Part shown: positions 20,007-29,134 of the stretch, in pieces
How the letters are laid out: each line of letters opens with the position of its first letter
Position numbering within the stretch: position 1 is the stretch's first letter
Source of the DNA: Pseudomonas sp. W4I3
Lineage (GTDB): Bacteria; Pseudomonadota; Gammaproteobacteria; Pseudomonadales; Pseudomonadaceae
Direction: 5' to 3'
NCBI RefSeq assembly: GCF_030816195.1
Contig: NZ_JAUSXS010000001.1
Location: forward strand, 124,001 to 188,000
DNA: 64,000 nucleotides
Translations under genes and position numbers: made by a program
Notes under the pieces: model-generated
The model's database searches: none
Seen by the model: the letters and a program-made list of their open reading frames with translations, nothing else
What the model was told of the DNA's origin: nothing

Positions 20007-20951
20007 TCAAACCACCTCTCGTCGCCGGTCTTCCCTGGGGCACTTGGCAAACCGCGCGCGATAGCTGCGGGTGAAATACGACGGTGACTCAAACCCGCAC
20101 GCAATGCTCACTTCCAGCACGCTCATGTCGCTCTGGCGCAGCAATTGCCGGGCTTTTTCCAGGCGCAGGCCGAGGTAGAAGTTGCTCGGTGTGTCGTTCA
20201 AATGCAGGCGGAACAAGCGCTCCAGCTGGCGCCGCGTGACCTTGATCGCTTCGGCCAGGGCCAGGGTGCTCAGGGGCGGCTCGGTGTGTTGCTCCATCTC
20301 GCCGATCACTTGCACCAGCTTCTTGTTGCTGATGCCGTAGCGCGTGGCGATCTGCATGCGCTGGTGGTCTTTGCGCGGGCGGATGCGGCCCAGCACGAAC
20401 TGTTCGGAGACCTGCACCGCCAGGTCCGGGCCGTGGGCCTGGGCGATCAGGTCGAGCATCAGGTCGATGGACGCGGTGCCGCCGGCGCAGGTGATACGTC
20501 GGCGGTCGATCTCGAACAGTTCCTGGGTGACGCTCAGGTGCGGATACGACTCCTTGAACGCATCGATGGCTTCCCAGTGCAGGGTCAGGCGGTGGCCGTC
20601 GAGCAGGCCCGCTTCGGCCAGCACGCAGGCGCCGGTGTCGATGGCGCCAAGGGTCACGCCGTCGTGGTCGAGGCGGCGCAGCCAGTGTTCCAGCGCGGGC
20701 GTGGCGAACTGCAGAGGCTCGAAGCCAGCCACCACCAGCAGGGTCGCACCTTTGTTCAGCGACTCCAGCGCGGCGTCGGCATTCACCGACATCCCGTTGC
20801 TCGCCAATACCGCACCGCCATCGGCGCTCAAGACGTGCCAGCGGTACAACTCGCCACGAAAGCGGTTGGCCACCCGCAGCGGCTCCAGCGCGGAAATAAA
20901 GCCGATGGCCGAGAACCCCGGCATCAGTAAAAAGTAGAAATCCTGGGACAT
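20007..20951 (-). CDS. cdhR: Carnitine catabolism transcriptional activator CdhR
   Basis: This GATase1-like AraC-family regulator has 314 residues. An N-terminal DJ-1/PfpI domain (FYFLLMPGFSAIGFISALEPLRVANRF) lacks proteolytic function in this class and binds ligand. The C-terminal AraC/XylS domain reads VTRRQLERLFRLHLNDTPSNFYLGLRLEKARQLL then VSIACGFESPSYFTRSYRARF. The ATG at 20951 is the start. It is divergent from caiX, as in P. aeruginosa, where CdhR senses carnitine and activates caiX-cdhCAB. A 21-bp-spaced direct repeat in the shared promoter region (21021-21055) is its likely operator. Confidence 0.92.
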   Translation of the reverse strand: MSQDFYFLLMPGFSAIGFISALEPLRVANRFRGELYRWHVLSADGGAVLASNGMSVNADAALESLNKGATLLVVAGFEPLQFATPALEHWLRRLDHDGVTLGAIDTGACVLAEAGLLDGHRLTLHWEAIDAFKESYPHLSVTQELFEIDRRRITCAGGTASIDLMLDLIAQAHGPDLAVQVSEQFVLGRIRPRKDHQRMQIATRYGISNKKLVQVIGEMEQHTEPPLSTLALAEAIKVTRRQLERLFRLHLNDTPSNFYLGLRLEKARQLLRQSDMSVLEVSIACGFESPSYFTRSYRARFAKCPREDRRREVV

Positions 20952-21020
20952 GGTGGCGCTCTCGTCGGGCGGGCAGCGTGGCACTGTGATACTCCCGTTC
21001 ATGGGCGGATTCAAGGGGCA

Positions 21021-21055
21021 GGTCGCTGCAGTGCAAAAGCTGGTCGCCGTTGTGC
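21021..21055 (+). promoter_or_regulatory. Direct-repeat operator candidate for CdhR
   Basis: GGTCGCTGCAGTGC at 21021-21034 and GGTCGCCGTTGTGC at 21042-21055 share GGTCGC-N4-GTGC with a 21-bp period, two helical turns, typical of AraC-type activator sites. It lies 87 bp before caiX in the cdhR-caiX gap. Binding by CdhR is inference. Confidence 0.6.
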
Positions 21056-21141
21056 GCTTTACCGGCCTCCAAGCTGCGTAACGTGATGCCACGGTGCACA
21101 AAGACACCGGCCCACAATAACGACCTGCCGAGGGATTCACC

Positions 21142-22086
21142 ATGAACCGACTGATCAGCCGCAGCGTGCTTGCACTCAGCGTCAGCGCTATTTTGAGCGC
21201 CCCCGTCATGGCAGCGGATGCCGCTTCCTGCCAGAACGTGCGCCTGGGCGTGGTGAACTGGACCGACGTAATCGCCACCAGTGCCATGACCCAAGTGTTG
21301 CTCGACGGCCTCGGCTACAAGACCAAACAGACCAGCGCCTCCCAGCAGATCATCTTTGCCGGCATTCGCGACCAGCGCCTGGACCTGTTCCTGGGCTACT
21401 GGAACCCGCTGATGACTCAGACCATCACGCCGTTCGTCGATGCCAAGCAAGTCAAGGTGCTCGACCAACCGAGCCTGGAAGACGCCCGCGCCACCCTCGC
21501 CGTGCCGACTTACCTGGCGGACAAGGGCCTGAAAAGCTTTGCCGATATCGCCCGGTTCGAAAAAGAGCTCGGCGGCAAGATCTACGGCATCGAGCCGGGT
21601 TCGGGCGCCAATACCCAGATCAAGGCGATGATCGCCAAGAACCAGTTCGGCCTGGGCAAGTTCCAGCTGGTCGAATCCAGCGAAGCCGGCATGCTCGCCG
21701 CCGTGGATCGCGCCGTGCGTCGTAAGGAAGCCGTGGTGTTCTTCGGCTGGGCGCCGCACCCGATGAACGTCAACGTGGCGATGACTTACCTCAGCGGCAG
21801 TGACGATGCCCTGGGCCCGAATGAAGGCCGCGCAACGGTGTGGACCGTCACCTCGCCGACCTATGCCGAGCAGTGCCCCAACGTGCACAAGCTGCTGACC
21901 AACCTGACCTTCACCGCCGCCGACGAAAGCCGAATGATGCAGCCGTTGCTCGATCACAAGGATGCCCTTGAGTCCGCCAGGCAGTGGCTCAAGGACCATC
22001 CGCAAGACCAGGCGCGCTGGCTGGAAGGCGTCACCACCTTCGACGGCAAGCCGGCTGCGGCCAACCTTCAACTAAGCAAGCAATAA
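21142..22086 (+). CDS. caiX: Carnitine-specific periplasmic binding protein CaiX
   Basis: This ProX/OpuAC-type quaternary-amine binding protein of 314 residues has a signal peptide ending around VMAADA. The mature part starts CQNVRLGVVNWTDVIATSAMTQVLLDGLGYKT and is clearly homologous to CbcX at 29135. Known binding-pocket aromatics are represented by LGYWNP and FFGWAPHPMN. CaiX delivers carnitine to the CbcWV transporter core encoded about 9 kb away, as shown in P. aeruginosa. The start ATG has CCGAGGGA upstream. It is the first gene of the CdhR-regulated operon. Confidence 0.93.
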   Translation: MNRLISRSVLALSVSAILSAPVMAADAASCQNVRLGVVNWTDVIATSAMTQVLLDGLGYKTKQTSASQQIIFAGIRDQRLDLFLGYWNPLMTQTITPFVDAKQVKVLDQPSLEDARATLAVPTYLADKGLKSFADIARFEKELGGKIYGIEPGSGANTQIKAMIAKNQFGLGKFQLVESSEAGMLAAVDRAVRRKEAVVFFGWAPHPMNVNVAMTYLSGSDDALGPNEGRATVWTVTSPTYAEQCPNVHKLLTNLTFTAADESRMMQPLLDHKDALESARQWLKDHPQDQARWLEGVTTFDGKPAAANLQLSKQ

Positions 22087-22159
22087 CCTGATTTGAACCA
22101 CCGTTTCGCGCTCGCTCCGACCGCGAACGGCACCCTCACGCCTGTAAGGAACCTGCCCC

Positions 22160-23047
22160 ATGAACCACGACGTCATCATCACCTGCGCACTCACCGGTGC
22201 TGGCGACACGACCGCCAGAAGCCCACATGTGCCGGTCACTCCCAAGCAGATCGCGGCCGCCGCCGTGGAAGCCGCCAAGGCCGGTGCAACCGTGGTGCAC
22301 TGCCATGTGCGTGACCCGCACACCGGCAAGTTCAGCCGTGACGTGGCGCTGTACCGCGAAGTGATGGAGCGCATCCGCGAGGCCGACATCGACATCATCG
22401 TCAACCTCACTGCGGGCATGGGCGGCGACCTGGAGATCGGCGCCGACGAGAACCCGATGGAATTTGGTCCCAACACCGACCTGGTCGGCCCGCTGACGCG
22501 GCTGGCCCACGTCGAGGAACTGTTGCCGGAAATCTGCACCCTCGATTGCGGCACCCTGAACTTCGGCGATGGCGACACCATTTACGTGTCTACCCCCGCG
22601 CAATTGCGCGCCGGTGCCAAGCGTATCCAGGAGCTGGGCGTAAAGGCCGAGCTGGAGATTTTCGACACCGGCCATCTGTGGTTCGCCAAACAGATGATCA
22701 AGGAAGGCCTGCTCGACAACCCGCTGTTTCAGCTGTGCCTGGGCATCCCGTGGGGCGCACCGGCCGACACCACCACCATGAAAGCCATGGTCGACAACCT
22801 GCCCGCCGACGCGGTGTGGGCCGGCTTCGGTATCGGCCGCATGCAGATGCCGATGGCCGCACAGGCGGTGCTGCTGGGCGGCAACGTGCGGGTCGGCCTG
22901 GAAGACAACTTGTGGCTGGACAAAGGCGTGCTCGCCACCAACGGCCAACTGGTGGAGCGCGCCAGTGAAATCCTCAGCCGCCTGGGGGCGCGGGTCATGA
23001 CCCCGGCGGAAGGCCGAATCAAGATGGGCCTCAAAAAACGCGGCTAA
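22160..23047 (+). CDS. cdhC: CdhC, dehydrocarnitine cleavage enzyme (BKACE family)
   Basis: This 295-residue zinc-dependent beta-keto acid cleavage enzyme converts 3-dehydrocarnitine plus acetyl-CoA to betainyl-CoA and acetoacetate. The N-terminal [17 protein letters not shown] and [18 protein letters not shown] (metal-binding His pair) are typical of the BKACE/DUF849 family, as is [16 protein letters not shown]. The start ATG at 22160 follows GTAAGGAAC. It lies 73 bp after caiX and is cotranscribed with cdhA. Confidence 0.93.
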   Translation: MNHDVIITCALTGAGDTTARSPHVPVTPKQIAAAAVEAAKAGATVVHCHVRDPHTGKFSRDVALYREVMERIREADIDIIVNLTAGMGGDLEIGADENPMEFGPNTDLVGPLTRLAHVEELLPEICTLDCGTLNFGDGDTIYVSTPAQLRAGAKRIQELGVKAELEIFDTGHLWFAKQMIKEGLLDNPLFQLCLGIPWGAPADTTTMKAMVDNLPADAVWAGFGIGRMQMPMAAQAVLLGGNVRVGLEDNLWLDKGVLATNGQLVERASEILSRLGARVMTPAEGRIKMGLKKRG

Positions 23048-23072
23048 CTCCCCGCTGAAACCGGATCAAAAA

Positions 23073-23100
23073 TGTGGGAGGGGGCAAGCCCCCTCCCACA
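23073..23100. repeat. Single REP hairpin between cdhC and cdhA
   Basis: A 28-bp palindrome with TGTGGGAGGGGGC and its complement around an AA loop lies inside an operon, where it may act as a transcript stabiliser or partial attenuator. Confidence 0.85.
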
Positions 23101-23131
23101 TAGGTTCATCACATTATTCAGGAATGTTGCC

Positions 23132-24097
23132 ATGAGCTTTATCACTGAGATCAAAACCTTCGCCGCCTTGGGCAGTGGCGTCATCGGCAGCGGCTGGGTG
23201 TCCCGCGCCCTCGCCCATGGCCTGGACGTAGTGGCCTGGGACCCGGCGCCCGGTGCCGAAGCCGCGCTGCGCAAACGTGTGGCCAATGCCTGGGGCGCCC
23301 TGGAGCAACAAGGCCTGGCGCCCGGCGCGTCCCAAAACCGCCTGCGCTTTGTGGCCACCCTCGAAGAATGCGTGAAAGACGCCGACTTCATTCAGGAAAG
23401 CGCGCCCGAACGCCTGGAGCTGAAACTGGATTTGCACAGCAAGATCAGCGCCGCAGCCAAGCCGAACGCGTTGATTGGTTCGAGCACGTCGGGCCTGTTG
23501 CCGAGCGAGTTCTATGAGGGCTCGACCCACCCCGAGCGCTGCGTCGTCGGTCACCCGTTCAACCCGGTTTACCTGCTGCCGCTGGTGGAAGTGGTCGGCG
23601 GCAAGCACACCGCGCCTGAGGCGATCCAGGCGGCGATCAAGGTCTACGAATCACTGGGCATGCGCCCGTTGCATGTGCGCAAGGAAGTCCCCGGTTTTAT
23701 CGCCGACCGCCTGCTCGAAGCCCTATGGCGCGAGGCGTTGCACCTGGTTAACGATGGCGTGGCGACCACCGGCGAAATCGACGATGCCATTCGCTTCGGC
23801 GCGGGGCTGCGCTGGTCGTTCATGGGCACCTTCCTCACCTACACCCTGGCCGGCGGCGATGCGGGCATGCGTCACTTCATGGCGCAGTTCGGCCCGGCGT
23901 TGCAGTTGCCCTGGACCTACCTGCCGGCACCGGAACTGACCGACAAACTGATTGACGATGTGGTCGACGGCACGAGCGATCAACTCGGCAACCACAGCAT
24001 TGCGGCGCTGGAGCGCTATCGTGATGATTGCCTGCTGGCGGTGCTGGAGGCGGTGAAAATCACCAAGGCCAAACACGGCATGAACTTCGCCGATTAA
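23132..24097 (+). CDS. cdhA: L-carnitine 3-dehydrogenase
   Basis: This 321-residue NAD-dependent enzyme of the 3-hydroxyacyl-CoA dehydrogenase family oxidises carnitine to 3-dehydrocarnitine. The Rossmann motif [21 protein letters not shown] (residues 9-29), catalytic-type [17 protein letters not shown] and [22 protein letters not shown] are typical. The ATG at 23132 is preferred because the upstream in-frame extension back to 23072 is REP sequence. Confidence 0.93.
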   Translation: MSFITEIKTFAALGSGVIGSGWVSRALAHGLDVVAWDPAPGAEAALRKRVANAWGALEQQGLAPGASQNRLRFVATLEECVKDADFIQESAPERLELKLDLHSKISAAAKPNALIGSSTSGLLPSEFYEGSTHPERCVVGHPFNPVYLLPLVEVVGGKHTAPEAIQAAIKVYESLGMRPLHVRKEVPGFIADRLLEALWREALHLVNDGVATTGEIDDAIRFGAGLRWSFMGTFLTYTLAGGDAGMRHFMAQFGPALQLPWTYLPAPELTDKLIDDVVDGTSDQLGNHSIAALERYRDDCLLAVLEAVKITKAKHGMNFAD

Positions 24098-24103
24098 TTA
24101 AAG

Positions 24104-24191
24104 GTGGGAGGGGGCTTGCTCCCGATAGCGGTGGATCAGCCACCCAACTGTCAACTGACACATTGCTATCGGGAGCAAGCCCCCTCCCACA
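24104..24191. repeat. REPIN (GI type) between cdhA and cdhB
   Basis: Inverted GTGGGAGGGGGCTTGC cores fill most of the 115-bp gap. Confidence 0.9.
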
Positions 24192-24212
24192 TTTTTGACC
24201 GAGTAGACATCC

Positions 24213-24704
24213 ATGCCTGCATTGAAAACCTACACCACCAAAATCCAACCGGACTGGGTGGACTATAACGGCCACCTGCGCGACGCGTTCTACCTGCTGA
24301 TCTTCAGCTACGCCACCGACGCGCTGATGGACATACTGGGCCTGGACAGCGACAACCGCGAAGCCAGCGGCCACTCGCTGTTCACCCTGGAGCTGCACTT
24401 GAACTACCTGCACGAAGTGAAGCTGGGGGCCGAGGTGCAAGTCCGTACCCAACTGATCGCCCACGACGCCAAGCGCCTGCACCTCTATCACAGCCTGCAC
24501 CTGGTGGGCGGTGACGAGGCGCTGGCGGGTAACGAACAGATGCTGCTGCATGTCGATCTGGCCGGACCGCATGCAACGCCGTTCACTGAAATCACGCTGG
24601 AAAGACTGACGGCCATCCGTGCGCAACAGGCCGAGCTGCCGCCCCCCGCCCTGCTCGGCCGTGTCATCGGTTTGCCCACAAAAAAAGCCCCGATCCAGCC
24701 GTGA
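24213..24704 (+). CDS. cdhB: Betainyl-CoA thioesterase (hotdog fold)
   Basis: This 163-residue 4-hydroxybenzoyl-CoA-thioesterase-like protein hydrolyses betainyl-CoA to glycine betaine, closing the carnitine branch. PDWVDYNGHLRDAFYLLIF near residue 13 carries the conserved Asp/Asn of the hotdog active site. It lies after cdhA across a REPIN. Its last codons form one arm of a strong hairpin (24687-24716), so stop codon and terminator overlap. Confidence 0.9.
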   Translation: MPALKTYTTKIQPDWVDYNGHLRDAFYLLIFSYATDALMDILGLDSDNREASGHSLFTLELHLNYLHEVKLGAEVQVRTQLIAHDAKRLHLYHSLHLVGGDEALAGNEQMLLHVDLAGPHATPFTEITLERLTAIRAQQAELPPPALLGRVIGLPTKKAPIQP

Positions 24705-24716
24705 CGGGATCGGGGC
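24687..24716. terminator. Hairpin terminator overlapping the cdhB stop
   Basis: GCCCCGATCC at 24687-24696 pairs perfectly with 24707-24716. A run of seven A precedes it at 24680-24686, so on the minus strand it has a full T-run and would stop antisense transcripts. On the plus strand only a weak T-stretch follows. Confidence 0.75.
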
Positions 24717-24928
24717 AGAGTGCTTTGTTTGAGCCGTGCGTCCCGAGGGTGACCAAACCGTCAAGCCGTGTGCCTGGGTTCAGTGTGCCGGGAAGCGCCG
24801 GGTGTGCATGGCCCGAAAACGACACCCTCATAGCCATCCGAGGCATCCATGCATTCGGCCCTTGCCGACTGCTTGGGCGGCTACCAGAATCGACGTCGAA
24901 CCCCGCTCTTCTCACCAGGATAAACGCC

Positions 24929-25192
24929 ATGATGCATGCGGATTTGATTGACCAGGATGACCTGCTGGGCCAGTTGCGCTCGTTGGGTTTCGAAGTGTCC
25001 AGTGGTGCCAGTGCCGAGCAGGCATGCGAGTGCGCGGTACGCGGTTTGAGCGAGGCACGCGCCAAGGCGCTCAAGGGCATGGTTGAGCAGATGTACGGCG
25101 GCAGCGCGACGATTTTGCCGGCGGTGCGTCAGGCAATCGATAAGCAGTTGTTGCCGGCGTTGATGCAGTTCAGGCAGAACTCTGGCGCCTGA
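24929..25192 (+). CDS. Small conserved hypothetical protein
   Basis: The protein of 87 residues starts MMHADLIDQDDLLGQLRSLGFEV and is helical in appearance. KALKGMVEQMYGGSATILPAVRQAIDKQLLPAL makes up the C-terminal half. It has no signal peptide or known motif. The ATG at 24929 has AGGA nine bases upstream; longer frames would read through the cdhB terminator. It lies between cdhB and gbdR (convergent with gbdR). Confidence 0.65.
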   Translation: MMHADLIDQDDLLGQLRSLGFEVSSGASAEQACECAVRGLSEARAKALKGMVEQMYGGSATILPAVRQAIDKQLLPALMQFRQNSGA

Positions 25193-25200
25193 CAGAACGC

Positions 25201-25266
25201 CATCGGGGGCAAGCCCCCTCCCACCTTTGGAATGCGTTCCCCTGTGGGAGGGGGCTTGCCCCCGAT
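25201..25266. repeat. REP pair (GI type, head-to-head order)
   Basis: Reverse and forward GTGGGAGGGGGCTTGC cores are only about 20 bp apart and lie between convergent genes. Confidence 0.88.
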
Positions 25267-25280
25267 GCAGGCGACGCGGT

Positions 25281-26384
25281 CTAAAGCCTTACACTGGCAA
25301 ATGTCGACTCATTGCGCGCCTGACTCAACGCCGACATCGGCCCCGCCAGCGGTGACAATGTCAGTGCCTGCGGAATCGGCATCATCGCCACCTGCTGGGT
25401 GGTGTTGGAACCCACGCGCTCATCGCGCGGTGGAATGCCGAAGTATTCGCGGTAGCACTTGGAGAAATGCGGCGTGGACACAAACCCGCACACCGACGCC
25501 ACTTCGATGATCGACATCGGCGTCTGCTTGAGCAATTGCCGTGCGCGAATCAGGCGTAACTTGAGGTAATAGCGCGACGGCGAGCAGTGCAGGTATTTCT
25601 GGAACAGCCGCTCCAGTTGGCGACGCGACACGGCGACGTAGACCGCCAATTCGTCGAGGTCGATGGGCTCTTCAAGGTTGGCTTCCATCAGCGCAACGAT
25701 TTCCTGCAGCTTCGGCTGGTTGGTGCCAAGCATGTGCTTGAGCGGCACGCGCTGGTGATCCTGTTCGTTGCGGATGCGTTCGTACACGAACATCTCGGAG
25801 ATGGCTGCCGACAATTCACGGCCGTGGTCGCGGCTGATCAGGTGCAGCATCATGTCCAACGGCGCGGTGCCGCCGGAGCTGGTAAAGCGGTTACGGTCGA
25901 GGGTGAACAGGCGTGTGCTCATGGCCACGCGGGGGAAAGCTTCCTGCATCGACGCCAGGCATTCCCAGTGCACGCTGCAATCGAAACCATCAAGCAAGCC
26001 CGCGCAGGCCAGCGCCCAACTGCCGGTGCAAACCGCACCGAGACGGCGCGATTGGCGCGCCTGGCTCTGCAGCCATGACACATGTTCGCGGGTGACGGTG
26101 CGCTGGATGCCCACGCCACCGCACACGATGACCGTATCCAGGGCCGGAGCCTTGTGCATGGCCGCATCGGGGGTGATCTGCAGGCCGTCGCTGGCCCATA
26201 CCTGGTTGCCGTCGACACTCAGGGTTGTCCAGCGATACAGCTCGCGGCCGGACAGTTGGTTGGCCATGCGCAGGGGTTCCACGGCCGACGCCAGGGAAAT
26301 CAGCGTGAAATTGTCCAGCAGCAAAAAGCCGATGGATTGAGGCGCACGGTTCTGGGGTTGGGCCCCTGAGTTGAACGACGTCAT
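25281..26384 (-). CDS. gbdR: Glycine betaine/dimethylglycine-responsive activator GbdR
   Basis: This 367-residue GATase1-like AraC-family regulator has an N-terminal DJ-1/PfpI-type domain (IGFLLLDNFTLISLASAVEPLRMANQL). The C-terminal HTH domain reads VSRRQLERLFQKYLHCSPSRYYLKLRLIRARQLL then VASVCGFVSTPHFSKCYREYF. In P. aeruginosa GbdR senses betaine and dimethylglycine and activates gbcAB, dgc, sox, cbcXWV and plc genes. A C-terminal tail of about 45 residues extends beyond the HTH, as in known GbdR. The likely targets in this window are gbcA, cbcX and the dgc/sox operons. Confidence 0.94.
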   Translation of the reverse strand: MTSFNSGAQPQNRAPQSIGFLLLDNFTLISLASAVEPLRMANQLSGRELYRWTTLSVDGNQVWASDGLQITPDAAMHKAPALDTVIVCGGVGIQRTVTREHVSWLQSQARQSRRLGAVCTGSWALACAGLLDGFDCSVHWECLASMQEAFPRVAMSTRLFTLDRNRFTSSGGTAPLDMMLHLISRDHGRELSAAISEMFVYERIRNEQDHQRVPLKHMLGTNQPKLQEIVALMEANLEEPIDLDELAVYVAVSRRQLERLFQKYLHCSPSRYYLKLRLIRARQLLKQTPMSIIEVASVCGFVSTPHFSKCYREYFGIPPRDERVGSNTTQQVAMMPIPQALTLSPLAGPMSALSQARNESTFASVRL

Positions 26385-26811
26385 CGCAGTATCTCCTCAC
26401 ACAAAGCGGGTGATGGCCTCAGGCGAGGCTCTTGTTATTGCGCTCGTCTCCTGCGAAGGAGAGAGGCTTTGAATTGATAGAGCAAATGCCATGCCTAAAA
26501 TTGAATGCCCGTCCAACAACTCCTAAAAACGACGTTTTGACGCGTCTATATAAGCCCGCCCGGGAAGTGTGGGATATAAGCGAAAAGGATGTAGGAACGT
26601 ATCCCCGCAAGGCGCGTGAGCAGATCGGTAGCACTTGTGGGAAGGCGCTTTGAGGGCATCAGGAAAGTCTGTCACCACAAGCACGGGTAGCAGGTGAACA
26701 GGCCCAAATCGTTTGCAACCTACTTATCTGTTTGCGACGCGCTAAAAGGTGGCGCTTTTGGCTGTGGTGTTCACTTTATGAGCAGTGCCAGATGAAGTGG
26801 CGCTATCGGGG
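26385..26811. other. Intergenic region upstream of gbdR
   Basis: No gene is supported in these 427 bp. A direct repeat, TGCAAC at 26714 and TGCGAC at 26733, resembles the CGAC-containing repeats near cbcX and gbcA and may be regulatory, but spacing differs (19 bp). Base 26802-26811 (GCTATCGGGG) is repeated exactly at 27251-27260, flanking the next element. Confidence 0.4.
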
Positions 26812-27250
26812 CATAGGTATCTACACAACTTTGTAACAGCCTACGGTAACCACGATGCGAAGCGAGCCGCTCTTGATCTTGATTTTAGGCGCCCCGTTAA
26901 ACCACGCTGGCCGCAAATCACTGTCGGATTACAGGCACACCGAGCGTGAGCGAGGTGCCGAGTGGTGGGGCAAACGCCCTTTGGTTACTTTGGGGCTTTT
27001 CCAAAGTGACCCGCCGTAAGGGCGGAACCCCAAGCCGCCGTTACCGCAGCAACGGATATGTACGCGCTCTGATCCAACATCCTAGTCGGCTGTCAGGCCG
27101 CCATCGGGAGCAAGTCGAACCGTCGCACCGCCCCTCCCACATTTGGATCGCGCGGCATCAATCAGATAGCTATAGGCCGCCAGGTCGCCACGGCAGCAAG
27201 CTCCCTCGCCACAGGTTCAGGGCTACGCCAAAGTTGTGTAGATACCTATG
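26812..27250 (-). mobile_element. Dispersed non-coding element, copy 1, with 22-bp terminal inverted repeats
   Basis: The 439-bp segment begins CATAGGTATCTACACAACTT and ends with the exact 22-bp reverse complement at 27229-27250. Bases 26812 to about 27108 match copy 2 (38771-39156) in reverse orientation, but copy 1 lacks an internal block of about 88 bp. The rest (27110-27228) holds broken REP-like pieces. The element is flanked by 10-bp direct repeats GCTATCGGGG. It encodes no transposase. Its readable frame (VTRRKGGTPSRRYRSNGYV) is a by-product seen as a spurious small protein in many Pseudomonas annotations (recalled). Confidence 0.65.
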
Positions 27251-27327
27251 GCTATCGGGGGCAAGCCCCCTCCCACATTTTGATCGGTGTATACATCTCA
27301 ACTGTGGGAGGGGGCTTGCTCCCGATG
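27251..27327. repeat. REP pair (GI type) at the element edge
   Basis: Reverse-orientation core at 27251-27276 and forward core at 27303-27327 lie just upstream of the sdaB stop. Confidence 0.85.
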
Positions 27328-27341
27328 CAGGCGACTCGGTT

Positions 27342-28718
27342 TCAGCACTCAACCGCACTCACCGCCAACCCGCCCCGCGATGTCTCTTTGTACTTGTCAT
27401 GCATATCCGCGCCGGTATCGCGCATGGTGCGGATCACCCGGTCCAGGGAGATAAAGTGCTGGCCGTCGCCACGCAAGGCCATCTGCGCGGCGTTGATCGC
27501 CTTGACCGCCGCAATCGCATTGCGCTCGATACACGGCACTTGCACCAGGCCGCCCACCGGGTCGCAGGTCAGGCCGAGGTTATGTTCCAGGCCGATTTCC
27601 GCGGCGTTGCACAACTGCTCCGGCGTGGCGCCGAGAATCTCGGCCAGGCCCGCTGCGGCCATGGCGCAGGCGGAACCGACTTCGCCCTGGCAACCGACTT
27701 CGGCACCGGAGATCGAGGCGTTCTTTTTGCACAGAATGCCCACCGCCGCCGCGCCGAGCAGGTAGTCGACCACGTTGGCCTCCGTCACCTCTTCACTGAA
27801 TTTCATGAAGTAGTGCAGCACGGCCGGAATGATCCCCGCTGCGCCATTGGTGGGCGCCGTGACCATACGCCCGCCGGCGGCGTTTTCTTCATTGACCGCC
27901 AGGGCGAACAGGTTCACCCACTCCATGGCGCTCAAGGTCGAGCCGATTACATTGGGTTTGTTCAGTTCCTGCAAGCTGCGGTGCAACTTGGCGGCGCGAC
28001 GGCGCACGTTCAAGCCGCCAGGCAGGATGCCTTCGTGCTTGAGGCCTTGCTCTACACATGCCTGCATGGCGCGCCAGAGCTTCATCAAGCCACTGCGGAT
28101 TTCCTCTTCGGAGCGCCACACCTTCTCATTGGCCAGCATCAGTTCGGCGACGCGCAGATTGTGGGTCTTGCACAGCTGCAGCAGCTCCACGGCGCTGGAA
28201 AAATCATACGGCAGCTCGGTGCGGTCCATGTCCGCCACGCCGCTCTGGGCCTGGGCTTCATCCACCACAAAACCGCCACCCACCGAGTAGTAGGTGTCGC
28301 GGTGCAACTCGCCGTCATCACCAAACACCACCAGGGTCATGGCATTGGGATGGAATGGCAGGTTTTCATCGAGCAGGCGCATGTCCCGTGACCATACGAA
28401 CGGCACCGGCAAGCGACCGTCGAGCAGCAAGGTGTCGGTTTCGCGCAGTGTGTGGATGCGCACACCAATCTGCGACGGGTCGATGGCGTCCGGCCACTCA
28501 CCCATCAAGCCCATGATGGTGGCGGTGTCGCTGCCATGGCCAATGCCGGTGGCCGACAAGGAGCCGTAGAGTTGCACTTCGACACGCCGCACCTGTTCGA
28601 ACAGGTCACGTTCGCGCAAGTTCTGGACGAACAACGCCGCGGCGCGCATGGGCCCCACGGTGTGGGAACTGGAGGGTCCGATGCCAATCTTGAACAGGTC
28701 GAAAACGCTGATAGCCAT
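27342..28718 (-). CDS. sdaB: L-serine ammonia-lyase (iron-sulfur type)
   Basis: This 458-residue [4Fe-4S] enzyme deaminates L-serine to pyruvate, letting serine made by GlyA from betaine-derived glycine enter central metabolism. The N-terminal [15 protein letters not shown] motif and cluster-related cysteines ([39 protein letters not shown]) are intact. It is divergent from cbcX, with a 416-bp gap. In P. aeruginosa sdaB is likewise between gbdR and cbcXWV. Confidence 0.95.
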   Translation of the reverse strand: MAISVFDLFKIGIGPSSSHTVGPMRAAALFVQNLRERDLFEQVRRVEVQLYGSLSATGIGHGSDTATIMGLMGEWPDAIDPSQIGVRIHTLRETDTLLLDGRLPVPFVWSRDMRLLDENLPFHPNAMTLVVFGDDGELHRDTYYSVGGGFVVDEAQAQSGVADMDRTELPYDFSSAVELLQLCKTHNLRVAELMLANEKVWRSEEEIRSGLMKLWRAMQACVEQGLKHEGILPGGLNVRRRAAKLHRSLQELNKPNVIGSTLSAMEWVNLFALAVNEENAAGGRMVTAPTNGAAGIIPAVLHYFMKFSEEVTEANVVDYLLGAAAVGILCKKNASISGAEVGCQGEVGSACAMAAAGLAEILGATPEQLCNAAEIGLEHNLGLTCDPVGGLVQVPCIERNAIAAVKAINAAQMALRGDGQHFISLDRVIRTMRDTGADMHDKYKETSRGGLAVSAVEC

Positions 28719-28951
28719 GAACGTGAAACTCCTCGATAAGCGCGGCCAGGCTTGAACGAGGTGCTACGCTCAGATCGCCCAGATGGCGGCATCATCCAGC
28801 TTTTACCCGCCGTCACGGCGTCTCACACCGACGCAACCATGCTCAGCAGCGTCGCTCACGTGCGTTCGCCTGTTTTGGCCGTTTTTAACGGTGCAGATGA
28901 GTGAAAACAGCCGTTTGGCCGTGGTAAAAACCTGTAAGCGACGTCACCGAC

Positions 28952-28993
28952 ACTGGATGCGACCCTCCCTGTACTGGATACGACGCCCCCTGT
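28952..28993 (+). promoter_or_regulatory. Tandem 21-bp repeat upstream of cbcX, likely GbdR site
   Basis: Two adjacent 21-bp units, 28952-28972 and 28973-28993, share ACTGGAT(G/A)CGACNC and CCCTGT, differing at four positions or fewer. A two-turn period is typical of AraC-family activators. GbdR is known to activate cbcXWV in P. aeruginosa; assignment to this sequence is inference. The rest of the sdaB-cbcX gap (28719-29134) holds no gene. Confidence 0.6.
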
Positions 28994-29134
28994 AGGCGTC
29001 AGATTTTCACTGGTACATGATCAGTCTCGACTCGTTTGCAAGGCACCGTGCCAGAGCTGTCCAACGCACGCTCCAATAGCAGCACTTATAAAGCGCGGCG
29101 AATGCCGCCAGAAAAAACACAGGAGTCTACCCCG

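Noticed and set aside
24701-24931. Upstream extension of the 87-residue gene to a GTG at 24701
   Set aside because: It would begin inside the cdhB terminator hairpin; the ATG at 24929 has a good ribosome-binding site.
26946-28391. Plus-strand open frame of 481 codons running from the dispersed element across sdaB
   Set aside because: It joins element sequence, REP sequence and the antisense of sdaB; no ribosome-binding site or domain.
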